From Bacteroidota bacterium (GTDB lineage: Bacteria > Bacteroidota > Bacteroidia > SXHM01), in assembly GCA_947479755.1 (NCBI GenBank), contig CANKAM010000006.1:1-64000 (forward strand): a stretch of DNA of 64,000 bases, written 5' to 3'. The notes beneath the pieces are model-generated. The model had not been told where the DNA came from and did no database searches. It saw nothing but the letters and a program-made list of their open reading frames with translations. This document shows, in pieces, positions 16,811 to 24,871 of the stretch. The position numbers and the translations under genes are program-made. Position 1 is the first letter of the stretch. Each line of letters starts with the position of its first letter.

Positions 16811-19192
16811 TCATATTTTCAAAAACCCCAACTCATAAACCATCGGCTGCAACTTCTCTGTTAATGCTTTATACGCCTCTTCAAAGGGTTTGAAACTAAC
16901 GGGGGCATAATCACTATTGCTGTTGCGGGCTTGCAGGGCTTTGCGTATTTGATACCAACCTACATCGGCACGGTTTAATTTTAATTCATCACGCACGTTG
17001 CGGTTATCGGTGTGGGCAAAATAGGCTTGCCATAATACCTTGCCTTGCTTTAATACTTCTTTTGCTTCGGCACTCAGCTTTTTATCTTTAAGGTATTGCA
17101 CCATAAAATCACTTTCAAATCTGTCGGGGGCATTTACCTCTGCTTCGGCATAGGGTATAAAGTGGTTTACTATGCTCCATGTTTTACCGTTCCATTCTAA
17201 ATCATTGGCGCTTGCGGTTAGGTTGCTGCCATTAAAAAGCATCCATAACAAACAATCGCTTTTAAATTCTTCGGTTAAGGGTGCGGTGGGTTGTAAGAAT
17301 TGGTCGCGGTCATTGAGCCAGGTTTGTTTTATAATTCTACGAACTGTATATAGAATTGCACATTTCCAAACGTTTTCTGGAGTAATATAAATCGCTCCTT
17401 TATGACCAATACCTTGGGCTGATGATAATATTAATGTATAAAGATTTGCATTTTGAAAATCATTGCTATCACAAACCAAATGACCAATTGCGCCATCAGA
17501 CCATTTTGTAGAACCACTTTTAGTTTTTGCAGGGGTTACTGCATTACTCAAAGAAATTACTTCTTGTTTATTTGCTTTTGGTTTTTCAATCCAATTACTT
17601 AAAAACAATTCATTGGGCAGATTGTAAAATGTTTTTTCACCAATCGGTTTTGCATTTTTATCTAAAACATCTGCAATTATTTCTGTGATTGGTGTTTTTA
17701 AATTTTGATTTGTTTTCCATATTAAAAAGCCAATTGGAAAATTCCCTTTCAACCCGTCAAACGATTTACTATGCACAACAAAGCCTCCTAAATACTTTGC
17801 ATTCCAAGTTTGTCTGAATTTTTCAAAATTTGAGCCATTAACATATTTCAATTTACTGAACATAGCTAATGTAGCAGTAGGTATTTCTTGAGCAAGACGT
17901 GCTACAAACTGTGTAAATAATTCATTACTTGCTTTGCCATATTCTTTCATTGCAGTTGCTGCAACTTTTGTTTTGGCAACACCTTCTTTATTTCCTGCAC
18001 CCAACCCTTCACCGCTCTCCGCATAAGGCGGATTAATCAATACCAAAAGCTTTTTGCCATCTGCAATTGCTTTGCGCAAACCTTCGGGTATTTTATTGGT
18101 AAGGGTGTAATCTATGCGTCCGTCATCGGTAATATCATCGTTCAGGTAATCGTATTGAAAGCGTTGCGCAGCAACGCAGGTTTTGGTGGCACGCATTACA
18201 TCTACATCTTCGCTGTCCAGCGTGCTCATATAAATATTGCGCGGGTTGCTGTGCTTTACTTCCAGATTGCCCACACCGCAGCACATGTCCCAAACAATGT
18301 ATTCGCGCTGCCAGTTTTTCCCCAGTGTTTCGGCTAACTTATCATAGGCTTTGTCCACTACATTAAGCGGAGTATAGTATGCACCTTTAAAGCTGCGCTC
18401 GTCCAGCGGTATAAGGCTGTCGCGCCTTTCTAATAAATAATTGCGGTATTCAGACTTTGGTGGCTTATGATAAATAGCCCAGAACTGACGGTAGCCTTCT
18501 TTATTGCCTAATTCATAGATTTTTCCTTCAAGGGTAAACACGGGTGAAGTTCCTCTGTGCAATAATTGCGCGGTTAAATCATCATGCGTAGCGGTGGTGC
18601 CATCGTGCATAATGTCAGCAAAAAATAACAACGCATATTTATCATCGGGCACACCTTTAATTTCGCGCCCTATCATTTGTACCCATTTATCAAACACCTG
18701 TTTCAGGTTGTCGGGCGTTATCTGCGTCCGTATTATATCGCCTTTTAAAATAGCATCTTTAATGGTGCTGATAAACTCCTCTTCGTGTGTTTCAATTTTA
18801 AAAGAAACAAAGTGGGTGCCTATGTGTGTTGAAACAGCATCAAGGGCTTCCTGTGTATAGCTGCTGGCGCTCTTTCCCCACTTAATGGTTTTCTTTTCAA
18901 GAAAGGGTATCACATCGGCACTCTTCATTATTGCCGCTTTTTTGGTATCAATTACGGCAAGAAAAGGTGGTAGTGTTTCGCCTTTATTCAACGCCTGCTG
19001 CACATAGTGCATGAGCTGCGTAAACATGGCGTAGGTTGATATGTTGCTGTTGTCCTTTGCCTCAAACCATATCTCTTTGGTTTGTATATCCAACAGGTTT
19101 TTACTGTAGTCTTTTAACCCCAGTGCTTTTATGTAGGCATCTTTTACATCTTCTTCGCTGCGGGCGAGTTGGAGTTTGGCGTAGAGGGTCAT
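16811..19192 (-). CDS. One-chain DNA N6-adenine methylase with putative nuclease domain (type IIG-like)
   Basis: I chose ATG 19192 (793 residues); the longer frame begins at a TTG. The methylase core is clear: GAYYTP, SAM motif DMCCGVGNLE (about 302-311) and catalytic NPPY (387-390), so it should methylate adenine. Near the N-terminus, Asp35 followed by FEAK (Glu44, Lys46) fits a PD-(D/E)xK nuclease site. That would make it a restriction-modification enzyme on one chain. The C-terminal 250 residues have no motif I know and may recognise the target sequence. A small XRE regulator lies 144 bp upstream on the same strand. Nuclease activity is inference. Confidence 0.8.
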   Translation of the reverse strand: MTLYAKLQLARSEEDVKDAYIKALGLKDYSKNLLDIQTKEIWFEAKDNSNISTYAMFTQLMHYVQQALNKGETLPPFLAVIDTKKAAIMKSADVIPFLEKKTIKWGKSASSYTQEALDAVSTHIGTHFVSFKIETHEEEFISTIKDAILKGDIIRTQITPDNLKQVFDKWVQMIGREIKGVPDDKYALLFFADIMHDGTTATHDDLTAQLLHRGTSPVFTLEGKIYELGNKEGYRQFWAIYHKPPKSEYRNYLLERRDSLIPLDERSFKGAYYTPLNVVDKAYDKLAETLGKNWQREYIVWDMCCGVGNLEVKHSNPRNIYMSTLDSEDVDVMRATKTCVAAQRFQYDYLNDDITDDGRIDYTLTNKIPEGLRKAIADGKKLLVLINPPYAESGEGLGAGNKEGVAKTKVAATAMKEYGKASNELFTQFVARLAQEIPTATLAMFSKLKYVNGSNFEKFRQTWNAKYLGGFVVHSKSFDGLKGNFPIGFLIWKTNQNLKTPITEIIADVLDKNAKPIGEKTFYNLPNELFLSNWIEKPKANKQEVISLSNAVTPAKTKSGSTKWSDGAIGHLVCDSNDFQNANLYTLILSSAQGIGHKGAIYITPENVWKCAILYTVRRIIKQTWLNDRDQFLQPTAPLTEEFKSDCLLWMLFNGSNLTASANDLEWNGKTWSIVNHFIPYAEAEVNAPDRFESDFMVQYLKDKKLSAEAKEVLKQGKVLWQAYFAHTDNRNVRDELKLNRADVGWYQIRKALQARNSNSDYAPVSFKPFEEAYKALTEKLQPMVYELGFLKI

Positions 19193-19336
19193 GTTATTTG
19201 ATAATTGCGATGCAATGTAAAAAAACAATGTTTTAACAAACAAAAAATTATGAAACTATTTTTTTTACGGTATGATAAAAGGATTTAATTCCTCGCCTGA
19301 TAAAAATATTTTAAGAATAAATCATTTGCTGCAACG

Positions 19337-19633
19337 CTAATACCTAAGTCGTTTAATAACAAATCCTTCACAAGGCAGGCATTTGCCGTTCAAGGCAGGC
19401 TTTGCAGCAGCTGCTTCATATACGGGCTTCATTTTTGGAAAATCAACATAGTTGCCGTAGCATTCTACAATGTCTAAAACCGTATAATATTTAGGAAAAC
19501 CTTTGTCATTTTCCAGCTCGCTGATGGTTGATAGACTATAACCTGTTTTTTCTTTCACCTGCTCATGTGTCATGTTTGTGCGTGAGCGCAACTCCTTCAT
19601 TATTTTTCCAAGGCTTGGTTCTTTTTTTGCCAT
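19337..19633 (-). CDS. XRE-family helix-turn-helix regulator
   Basis: With ATG 19633 (98 residues) the protein begins MAKKEPSLGKIMKELRSRTN; the longer frame starts at TTG. A typical XRE HTH follows (MTHEQVKEKTGYSLSTISEL ENDKGFPKYYTVLDI). The C-terminal tail (CLPCEGFVIKRLRY) carries a CxxC. It stands directly upstream of the methylase/nuclease gene in the same orientation, as controller (C) proteins of restriction systems do, so it may control that gene. This link rests on position only. Confidence 0.85.
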   Translation of the reverse strand: MAKKEPSLGKIMKELRSRTNMTHEQVKEKTGYSLSTISELENDKGFPKYYTVLDIVECYGNYVDFPKMKPVYEAAAAKPALNGKCLPCEGFVIKRLRY

Positions 19634-19654
19634 GTTGTTATTAAAAAGATATAA

Positions 19655-19662
19655 CAAATATA
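19655..19662 (-). promoter_or_regulatory. -7 box TATATTTG for the XRE gene
   Basis: On the minus strand this reads TATATTTG, an exact TAnnTTTG match, 21 bases before the ATG. The surrounding TATAACAAATATA is a loose dyad and could be an autoregulatory site. Confidence 0.45.
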
Positions 19663-19800
19663 ATTAGGACACCATATTTCATAACATCGGCTACAGGCGA
19701 TGTTGTTTTTTGCTAAAGCAGCATAGTATTGCAACCGCAAAACGCAGTAAGCCCTCTGTTTTTGGCAGCGTAAAACGTTCTTTGAATACAGAAAAAGCCA

Positions 19801-20241
19801 AACCAGTTAGTAAAACCGTTTAACCAGTTAGTGAAACCAATTAAGCAGTTAGTAAAACGGATTTAACCTTTAGTAAAACGGAATAATTAGTTAGAGAAAT
19901 AGAATAACTAATTAGTAAAACGATTTAACCAGTTAGTGAAACGGAATAACTAATTAGTAAAACGAAATAACCAGTTAGCGAAACCGATTAACCAGTTAGC
20001 AAAACGGATTTAACCTTTAGTGAAAGGGAATAACCAGTTAGTGAAATCAACTAATTAGTTAGTGAAACGGATTAACTACTTAATGAAATTGAATTAACCT
20101 TTAGTAAAACCAATTAACTAATTAGTAAAACAATTTAACCGGTTAGTGAAACGATTTAACCAGTTAGTAAAACGGATTAACTGCTTATAGAAACCAAATA
20201 CATAGTTAGTTGAGCTTTTAAGCTGTTTAGCATAACAATTT
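19801..20241. repeat. Array of 21 direct repeats of exactly 21 bp
   Basis: The core TTAG (once TTAA, once TTAT) recurs at 19807, 19828, 19849 and every 21 bases up to 20227, with no insertion or deletion over 441 bp. Consensus: AACCAGTTAGTRAAACGGAT plus one T. Copies differ by substitutions mainly in the first six and last five bases, while TTAGTRAAA is nearly fixed. A pair of neighbouring units recurs 147 bp (seven units) further on. The frames I checked are broken by stop codons within the units. It fills the gap between the XRE promoter and the gene at 20309; the remaining 120 bp before it show nothing recognisable. Confidence 0.95.
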
Positions 20242-20308
20242 ACCCAACTTTTTATACATAAAAGATAATCCTCAAAATCATTTAACCCTTTAACACCAAA
20301 ACAAAAAC

Positions 20309-21019
20309 ATGATACATTGTAACAAAGACTACCGCAGAATGTACGGCACCGAATTAAAAACCTTCGCAGATGGTGTGGTAACCGGCTATTATGGCAATAA
20401 CCCGCCTTTTACTATTCAGCCTTTAACCGTGGCTGTTTTCCAGGCATTGATAGATGATTATGAAGACAAGCGCTCTGCCTATGAAAATGGCGGTGAAGTC
20501 CAGAAAGGTCCTTACCTCATAGCTAAAGATGCATTGATAGATGCACTGGACCTGCTATCACCCGAAACAGATAAAGTAGCAGAGGGTGATGCTGCTGTTA
20601 TTATTCTTGCAGGCTTTGAACCCACTAAAGAAAGAGGCGAAACTACCATCCCCGGTCAGGGAGTGGTTACAGTTAAAAGAGGGATAGCCGGTGAGCTGAT
20701 TGCTTCGAGTTCTATTGTAGAAGGTGCAAAGCATTATGGCTGCATCATGGTAGAAGGTGCTCCCCTGCCCGACTGGGTAGTGATAAACGGTAACGGAAGG
20801 ATAGTGTGGGTAAGCGGGGCTCAACCAACTCCCGGCCCCCCAGCAGGTCCCACACCTGCGCCTGGCAGCCCTTCCAGCTTTCAGTTAGATTTTACTGTTA
20901 AGCGTGTAAAGCATTTTCAAAATCTAACACACGATGTTACTTACTACTTTTATTTCTATGCGGTAAACTCCAAAGGTGTTGGCCCGTTGAGCGAAGCGGT
21001 GAGCATGGTGTGTTGGTAG
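20309..21019 (+). CDS. Small protein with C-terminal fibronectin-III-like segment, unknown function
   Basis: The product has 236 residues and no signal peptide. Residues 1-100 are mostly helical (TVAVFQALIDDYEDKRSAYE, KGPYLIAKDALIDALDLLS). Residues 105-170 are beta-rich with an LAGFEPTKERGET segment. A Pro/Gly-rich linker (about 173-190) leads to a short fibronectin-III-like end (YYFYFYAVNSKGVGPLSEAV). Similar proteins are found in Bacteroidota without a known role. Its start lies just downstream of the 21-bp repeat array, which could control it. No clear promoter box was found. Confidence 0.7.
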   Translation: MIHCNKDYRRMYGTELKTFADGVVTGYYGNNPPFTIQPLTVAVFQALIDDYEDKRSAYENGGEVQKGPYLIAKDALIDALDLLSPETDKVAEGDAAVIILAGFEPTKERGETTIPGQGVVTVKRGIAGELIASSSIVEGAKHYGCIMVEGAPLPDWVVINGNGRIVWVSGAQPTPGPPAGPTPAPGSPSSFQLDFTVKRVKHFQNLTHDVTYYFYFYAVNSKGVGPLSEAVSMVCW

Positions 21020-21021
21020 CC

Positions 21022-21218
21022 CCGTCATGCTGTCCGCCTAAGGTGGATTCAGCATCTCTGCCCAACTTCAAGACCCTGAAATAAATTCAGGGTGACGCAC
21101 TACCTACCCTCATGCTGAAGTTGTTCTCCCGTCATGCTGAACTTGTTTCAGCATCTCTCCTCTCAACAACAAGACCCTGAAATAAATTCAGGGTGACGCA
21201 CTGCCTACCCTCATGCTG
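21022..21218. repeat. Duplicated dispersed repeat of about 100 bp
   Basis: A 48-bp block at 21070-21117 recurs at 21171-21218 with one difference. Each block contains the dyad CCCTGAA-ATAAA-TTCAGGG followed by TGACGCACT. Each is preceded by a GTCATGCTG ... CAGCATCTCT segment, itself a partial dyad. The dyad CCCGA-TAGTTC-TCGGG follows at 21220-21236, just before phhA. Confidence 0.85.
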
Positions 21219-21255
21219 TCCCGATAGTTCTCGGGATTTCCACTAAACTTGCAAA

Positions 21256-21996
21256 ATGATTTCATCACCAAAACAGCGCCCCCTAAAACAGGTTTACAGC
21301 GATTATACTCCTGAAGATTTCAAAGTGTGGCACACCTTGTATGAGCGCCAGATGGAATTATTAAAGCCACTGGTGTGCAAAGAATATCTGAGCGCAATTG
21401 ATACTATAAAATTCAACGCCAATGCCATTCCTGATTTTAAGGAGATTGAAAATATTCTGAGTTCTTCAACCGGATGGAGTTTGCAAACAGTTCCAAACAT
21501 CAGTGCGCAAAAAGAGTTTTTTGAATTTCTGTCGCAGAAAAAATTTACGGCTACCTGCTGGCTGCGCAGTATGGATCAACTGGATTACCTGGAAGAGCCC
21601 GACATGTTTCACGATGTGTTTGCGCATGTTCCTTTGCTCAGCAATCAGCAATACTGCAACTTTTTTAAAGGCATAAGCGAGATAGCGCTTGAACATTTAA
21701 CTAATCCCGAAGTGATAGAACTGCTTGGCCGCGTTTATTGGTTTACCATTGAGTTCGGCCTGATACGCGAAGAGGGTGCACTTAAAATTTATGGTGCAGG
21801 TGTTATATCCTCAAAAGGCGAAACCATCAATTGTTTGAGTGACACAACCACCAAATCCGATTTCAATATTTCAAAAATTTTCGATACCCAATACCGCACC
21901 GATATTTTGCAGGACAAGTATTTTGTTATTGATTCGTTTGAGCAATTGTATCATTCACTGGATGACATACGAAGTGAACTGAAAAAGAGGTATTAG
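21256..21996 (+). CDS. phhA: Phenylalanine-4-hydroxylase (aromatic amino acid hydroxylase)
   Basis: The product has 246 residues, the length of the bacterial single-domain enzymes. The iron ligands are visible: His119 and His124 in PDMFHDVFAHVPLL, and Glu166 in YWFTIEFGLIRE. The fold landmarks YxxRQ (YERQMELL) and GAGVISSKGE are present. It converts phenylalanine to tyrosine with a tetrahydropterin and O2. In the family motif HDVFGH the Gly is Ala here, a mild change. The gene converges on nuoN with a 28-base gap. Confidence 0.95.
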   Translation: MISSPKQRPLKQVYSDYTPEDFKVWHTLYERQMELLKPLVCKEYLSAIDTIKFNANAIPDFKEIENILSSSTGWSLQTVPNISAQKEFFEFLSQKKFTATCWLRSMDQLDYLEEPDMFHDVFAHVPLLSNQQYCNFFKGISEIALEHLTNPEVIELLGRVYWFTIEFGLIREEGALKIYGAGVISSKGETINCLSDTTTKSDFNISKIFDTQYRTDILQDKYFVIDSFEQLYHSLDDIRSELKKRY

Positions 21997-22024
21997 GGGT
22001 GAGGTAGTACAAGGTGGTTGAACC

Positions 22025-23401
22025 TTATAACAACGAGATAATCATCTCCGGAAACAATCCCAGCGCAACCGCCAACACCGCAGTAATAATCATCACTGCT
22101 TTTTGCACCGTGCCTAATTCAACAGGAGTTGAATCGGTGCCTTCAGAATAAACCGCAGTAATAACACGGAAGTAATAATAGATAGCAATACAAGAGTTAA
22201 GCACTGCAATAATAGTAAGCCAAAGATGCCCTGCTTTTACAGCACCCGAGAACAGATAAAACTTTGCAAAGAAACCCGCAGTTGGCGGAATACCTGCCAA
22301 TGAAATAAATGCAACGGTAGTAATAAACGCAAGGAAAGGACTGCGTTTGGATAAACCTTTAAAGCCATCTACTTCTTCGCTGCCGGTAGTATGTTGTATC
22401 ACCATCAGCACGGCAAAAGCACAAACAGTAGAAACAGCATACGCAATAAGGTAATATAACACCGAACTCGCAGGGTTGCTGCTGATGGAAACAAATGCAA
22501 TCAACAAATAACCTGCGTGTGCAATACCTGAATATGCCAACATACGTTTAACACTGCTCTGGAAAACGGCAGTAACGTTACCAACAGTCATCGTCAATGC
22601 TGCAAGCACCGAAATAGTTGGTATCCACTCGGCAGTAATGGCCGGAAAAGCGTAAGCAAACAAACGGTAGAACGCTGCAATACCTGCTGTCTTCACAACC
22701 GTTGACATAAACGTAGTAACAATGGTTGGCGAACCCTGGTAAACATCCGGTGTCCAGAAATGGAAAGGAGCAGCAGATATTTTAAAGCCTAGTCCTCCAA
22801 TAAGCATGAACATACCGGCTACTAAAAGTGCAGGCGGTTGTCCGTTGGCATTCTTTATATAAGCAGCAATTGTTTCAATATGAAACGATGCTGTAACACC
22901 GTAAATCAAAACAATACCAAACAATAAAAAGGCAGAGGCAAATGCGCCCAGTAAAAAATATTTTATCGCAGCTTCGTTAGAAGTAAGCGTGTGTCTTTTG
23001 CTTCCTGCCAAAATATAAAGCGGAATGGAAAGTATTTCAATGCCTAAGAAAAGCATCAGCAAATTAGAATACGAAACAAGCATTACTCCGCCTGCCAATG
23101 AGAAAAATAACAAAGCAAAAATCTCTGCATTCGGCACTTCAACGCTCTCTTTATAATCAACAAACAGGGCAACTATCAGCAACATGGTAAGCGCCATTAC
23201 TCCCGTAAATGCGATGGCATAATTATCAACAAAAATCATGTCGTTGTAATAACGCACTGCTGTGTTCCAATCCAGAACATTAACCGTAAAAGCAACCGCC
23301 AAACCAAGCAACGAAACAATAACTGCCAGTTTCTTATTGTGCGAGAAACCTGAGAAGAGAGCAGCTAATCCGGCAATAGATAATACAAGCAGCGCGTTCA
23401 T
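22025..23401 (-). CDS. nuoN: NADH-quinone oxidoreductase subunit N
   Basis: The product has 458 residues and about 14 membrane helices. It is an antiporter-like subunit of the complex I membrane arm (proton_antipo_M family). Conserved features include EIFALLFFSLAGGVMLVSYS, the Glu/Lys residues in the membrane (FLGIEILSIPLYILAGSKR, LGFKISAAPFHFWTPDVYQG) and HAGYLL. It translocates protons. It is the last gene of the nuoA-N operon, seven bases after nuoM. Confidence 0.96.
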   Translation of the reverse strand: MNALLVLSIAGLAALFSGFSHNKKLAVIVSLLGLAVAFTVNVLDWNTAVRYYNDMIFVDNYAIAFTGVMALTMLLIVALFVDYKESVEVPNAEIFALLFFSLAGGVMLVSYSNLLMLFLGIEILSIPLYILAGSKRHTLTSNEAAIKYFLLGAFASAFLLFGIVLIYGVTASFHIETIAAYIKNANGQPPALLVAGMFMLIGGLGFKISAAPFHFWTPDVYQGSPTIVTTFMSTVVKTAGIAAFYRLFAYAFPAITAEWIPTISVLAALTMTVGNVTAVFQSSVKRMLAYSGIAHAGYLLIAFVSISSNPASSVLYYLIAYAVSTVCAFAVLMVIQHTTGSEEVDGFKGLSKRSPFLAFITTVAFISLAGIPPTAGFFAKFYLFSGAVKAGHLWLTIIAVLNSCIAIYYYFRVITAVYSEGTDSTPVELGTVQKAVMIITAVLAVALGLFPEMIISLL

Positions 23402-23407
23402 TTCTCT

Positions 23408-24865
23408 TTAGTTTATTACTGTTTGTGTTACAGGTGAAAGAATGTTTTCAATAGCAGGTTTTGCAATGTCTATAAAAACAGAAGGTTGCACACCCATCCA
23501 GAAAATAACTACCACAATCACCGATAAAATAATTCCTTCCTGCAATGTTACATCGGTAAAGCTTTGTGTAACCGCACTTGTTTTTCCAAGCATACTTGCC
23601 TGATACATGCGCAGCATATACACAGCGCCCAATACAATTGTCAATGTGCTGATGGTTCCTAACACCATGCTGTATTTGTAAACACCAAGCAGCAATAAAA
23701 ATTCACCCCAGAAACCATTGGTCAATGGCATAGCAATGGTGCTGAGAATAAAAATTAAAAAAATAGTAGCAAACACAGGCGCTTTACTTGTTATTCCTCC
23801 AAGCGAAGCAATTTCCATGGTTCCTGTTTTCTCGTAAATCATTTCAATCACATAGAACAAAGCAACCGCTCCAATTCCATGACTCAGCATCTGAAACATT
23901 GTGCCCTGCAAGCCTTCTGCGTTCATTGAAAACACACCTGCCGACATCAATCCAACGTGAGCGATAGAAGCATAAGCAACTAATCTTCTCAGGTTTTTCT
24001 GAACAATAGCAATGCACGAAGCATAAATAATTCCTGTAACTGAAAGTATTATAACAACATTCCCCCAGTCTTCAACAGCAAGTGGAGTAACAGGCAATAT
24101 CCAGCGGAACACACCGTAAACAGCCATCTTCACCATCAATGCAGAAAGCAGCATGGTAACCGAAACCGGAGACTCGGCATACATATCAGGCTGCCAGGTA
24201 TGAAAAGGAAACACCGGCATTTTAATAGCAAACGCAATAAAGAACGCCCAGAAAACCCAGCCTTGTGCCTCACGGTCTAACTGCACTGACTGCAATGCAG
24301 CCATATCAAACGAACCTCCCGGAGTTTGCAAGTACAAATAGATAAACCCAAGCAGCATAAAAAAACTACCCAGCACCGTATAGATGAAAAACTTAAACGT
24401 AACAGCAACTCTTCTTTCGCCTCCCCATAAGATGGCAAGGAAGTAAACAGGAATTAAAACTGCCTCCCAGAAGAAGTAAAACAAGAAACCATTGAGCGAA
24501 GTAAATACGCCAATCAATCCGCTTTGTGCCAGTAACAGCAAGGCATAAAAGGCCCATTCTTTATCGTAGTTTTTCTTAAACGAAACATGAACAATAAACG
24601 GCATCAGGAAAGCAGTAAGCAAAACCAGCAATAAACTGATACCATCCATTCCCACTTTAAAATCAATACCTAAAGAAGGTATCCACGAGTAGTTGGCAAG
24701 AAACTGAACCGATGAATTCTGAACAAACTGAACAGCGGCAACAACTGCAATTACCAATTCGGCAATCGTTGCAACCAAGGCAATTTGTTTGGCCATTGCG
24801 CTGCGCGAAATAAGCAGAAAAATCGCTGCAAGTAGTGGTAAACAAAGTAGTGATATCGTTATCAT
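23408..24865 (-). CDS. nuoM: NADH-quinone oxidoreductase subunit M
   Basis: The product has 485 residues and about 14 membrane helices. It carries the M-subunit signatures KVGMDGISLLLVLLTAFLMP, FFWEAVLIPVYFLAILWGG and AIKMPVFPFHTWQPDMYAES. The Lys and Glu residues in these helices carry protons in the antiporter-like subunits. It lies between nuoL and nuoN with gaps of only six bases on either side, so the three are almost certainly co-translated. Confidence 0.97.
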   Translation of the reverse strand: MITISLLCLPLLAAIFLLISRSAMAKQIALVATIAELVIAVVAAVQFVQNSSVQFLANYSWIPSLGIDFKVGMDGISLLLVLLTAFLMPFIVHVSFKKNYDKEWAFYALLLLAQSGLIGVFTSLNGFLFYFFWEAVLIPVYFLAILWGGERRVAVTFKFFIYTVLGSFFMLLGFIYLYLQTPGGSFDMAALQSVQLDREAQGWVFWAFFIAFAIKMPVFPFHTWQPDMYAESPVSVTMLLSALMVKMAVYGVFRWILPVTPLAVEDWGNVVIILSVTGIIYASCIAIVQKNLRRLVAYASIAHVGLMSAGVFSMNAEGLQGTMFQMLSHGIGAVALFYVIEMIYEKTGTMEIASLGGITSKAPVFATIFLIFILSTIAMPLTNGFWGEFLLLLGVYKYSMVLGTISTLTIVLGAVYMLRMYQASMLGKTSAVTQSFTDVTLQEGIILSVIVVVIFWMGVQPSVFIDIAKPAIENILSPVTQTVIN

Positions 24866-24871
24866 CCCGCG

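Noticed and set aside
19801-20241. CRISPR array
   Set aside because: Units follow each other directly with no spacers, the unit itself varies, and there are no cas genes.
13700-21250. Prophage or integrative element
   Set aside because: No integrase, structural phage genes, transfer genes or clear attachment repeats; the tRNA gene in the window is 14 kb away.
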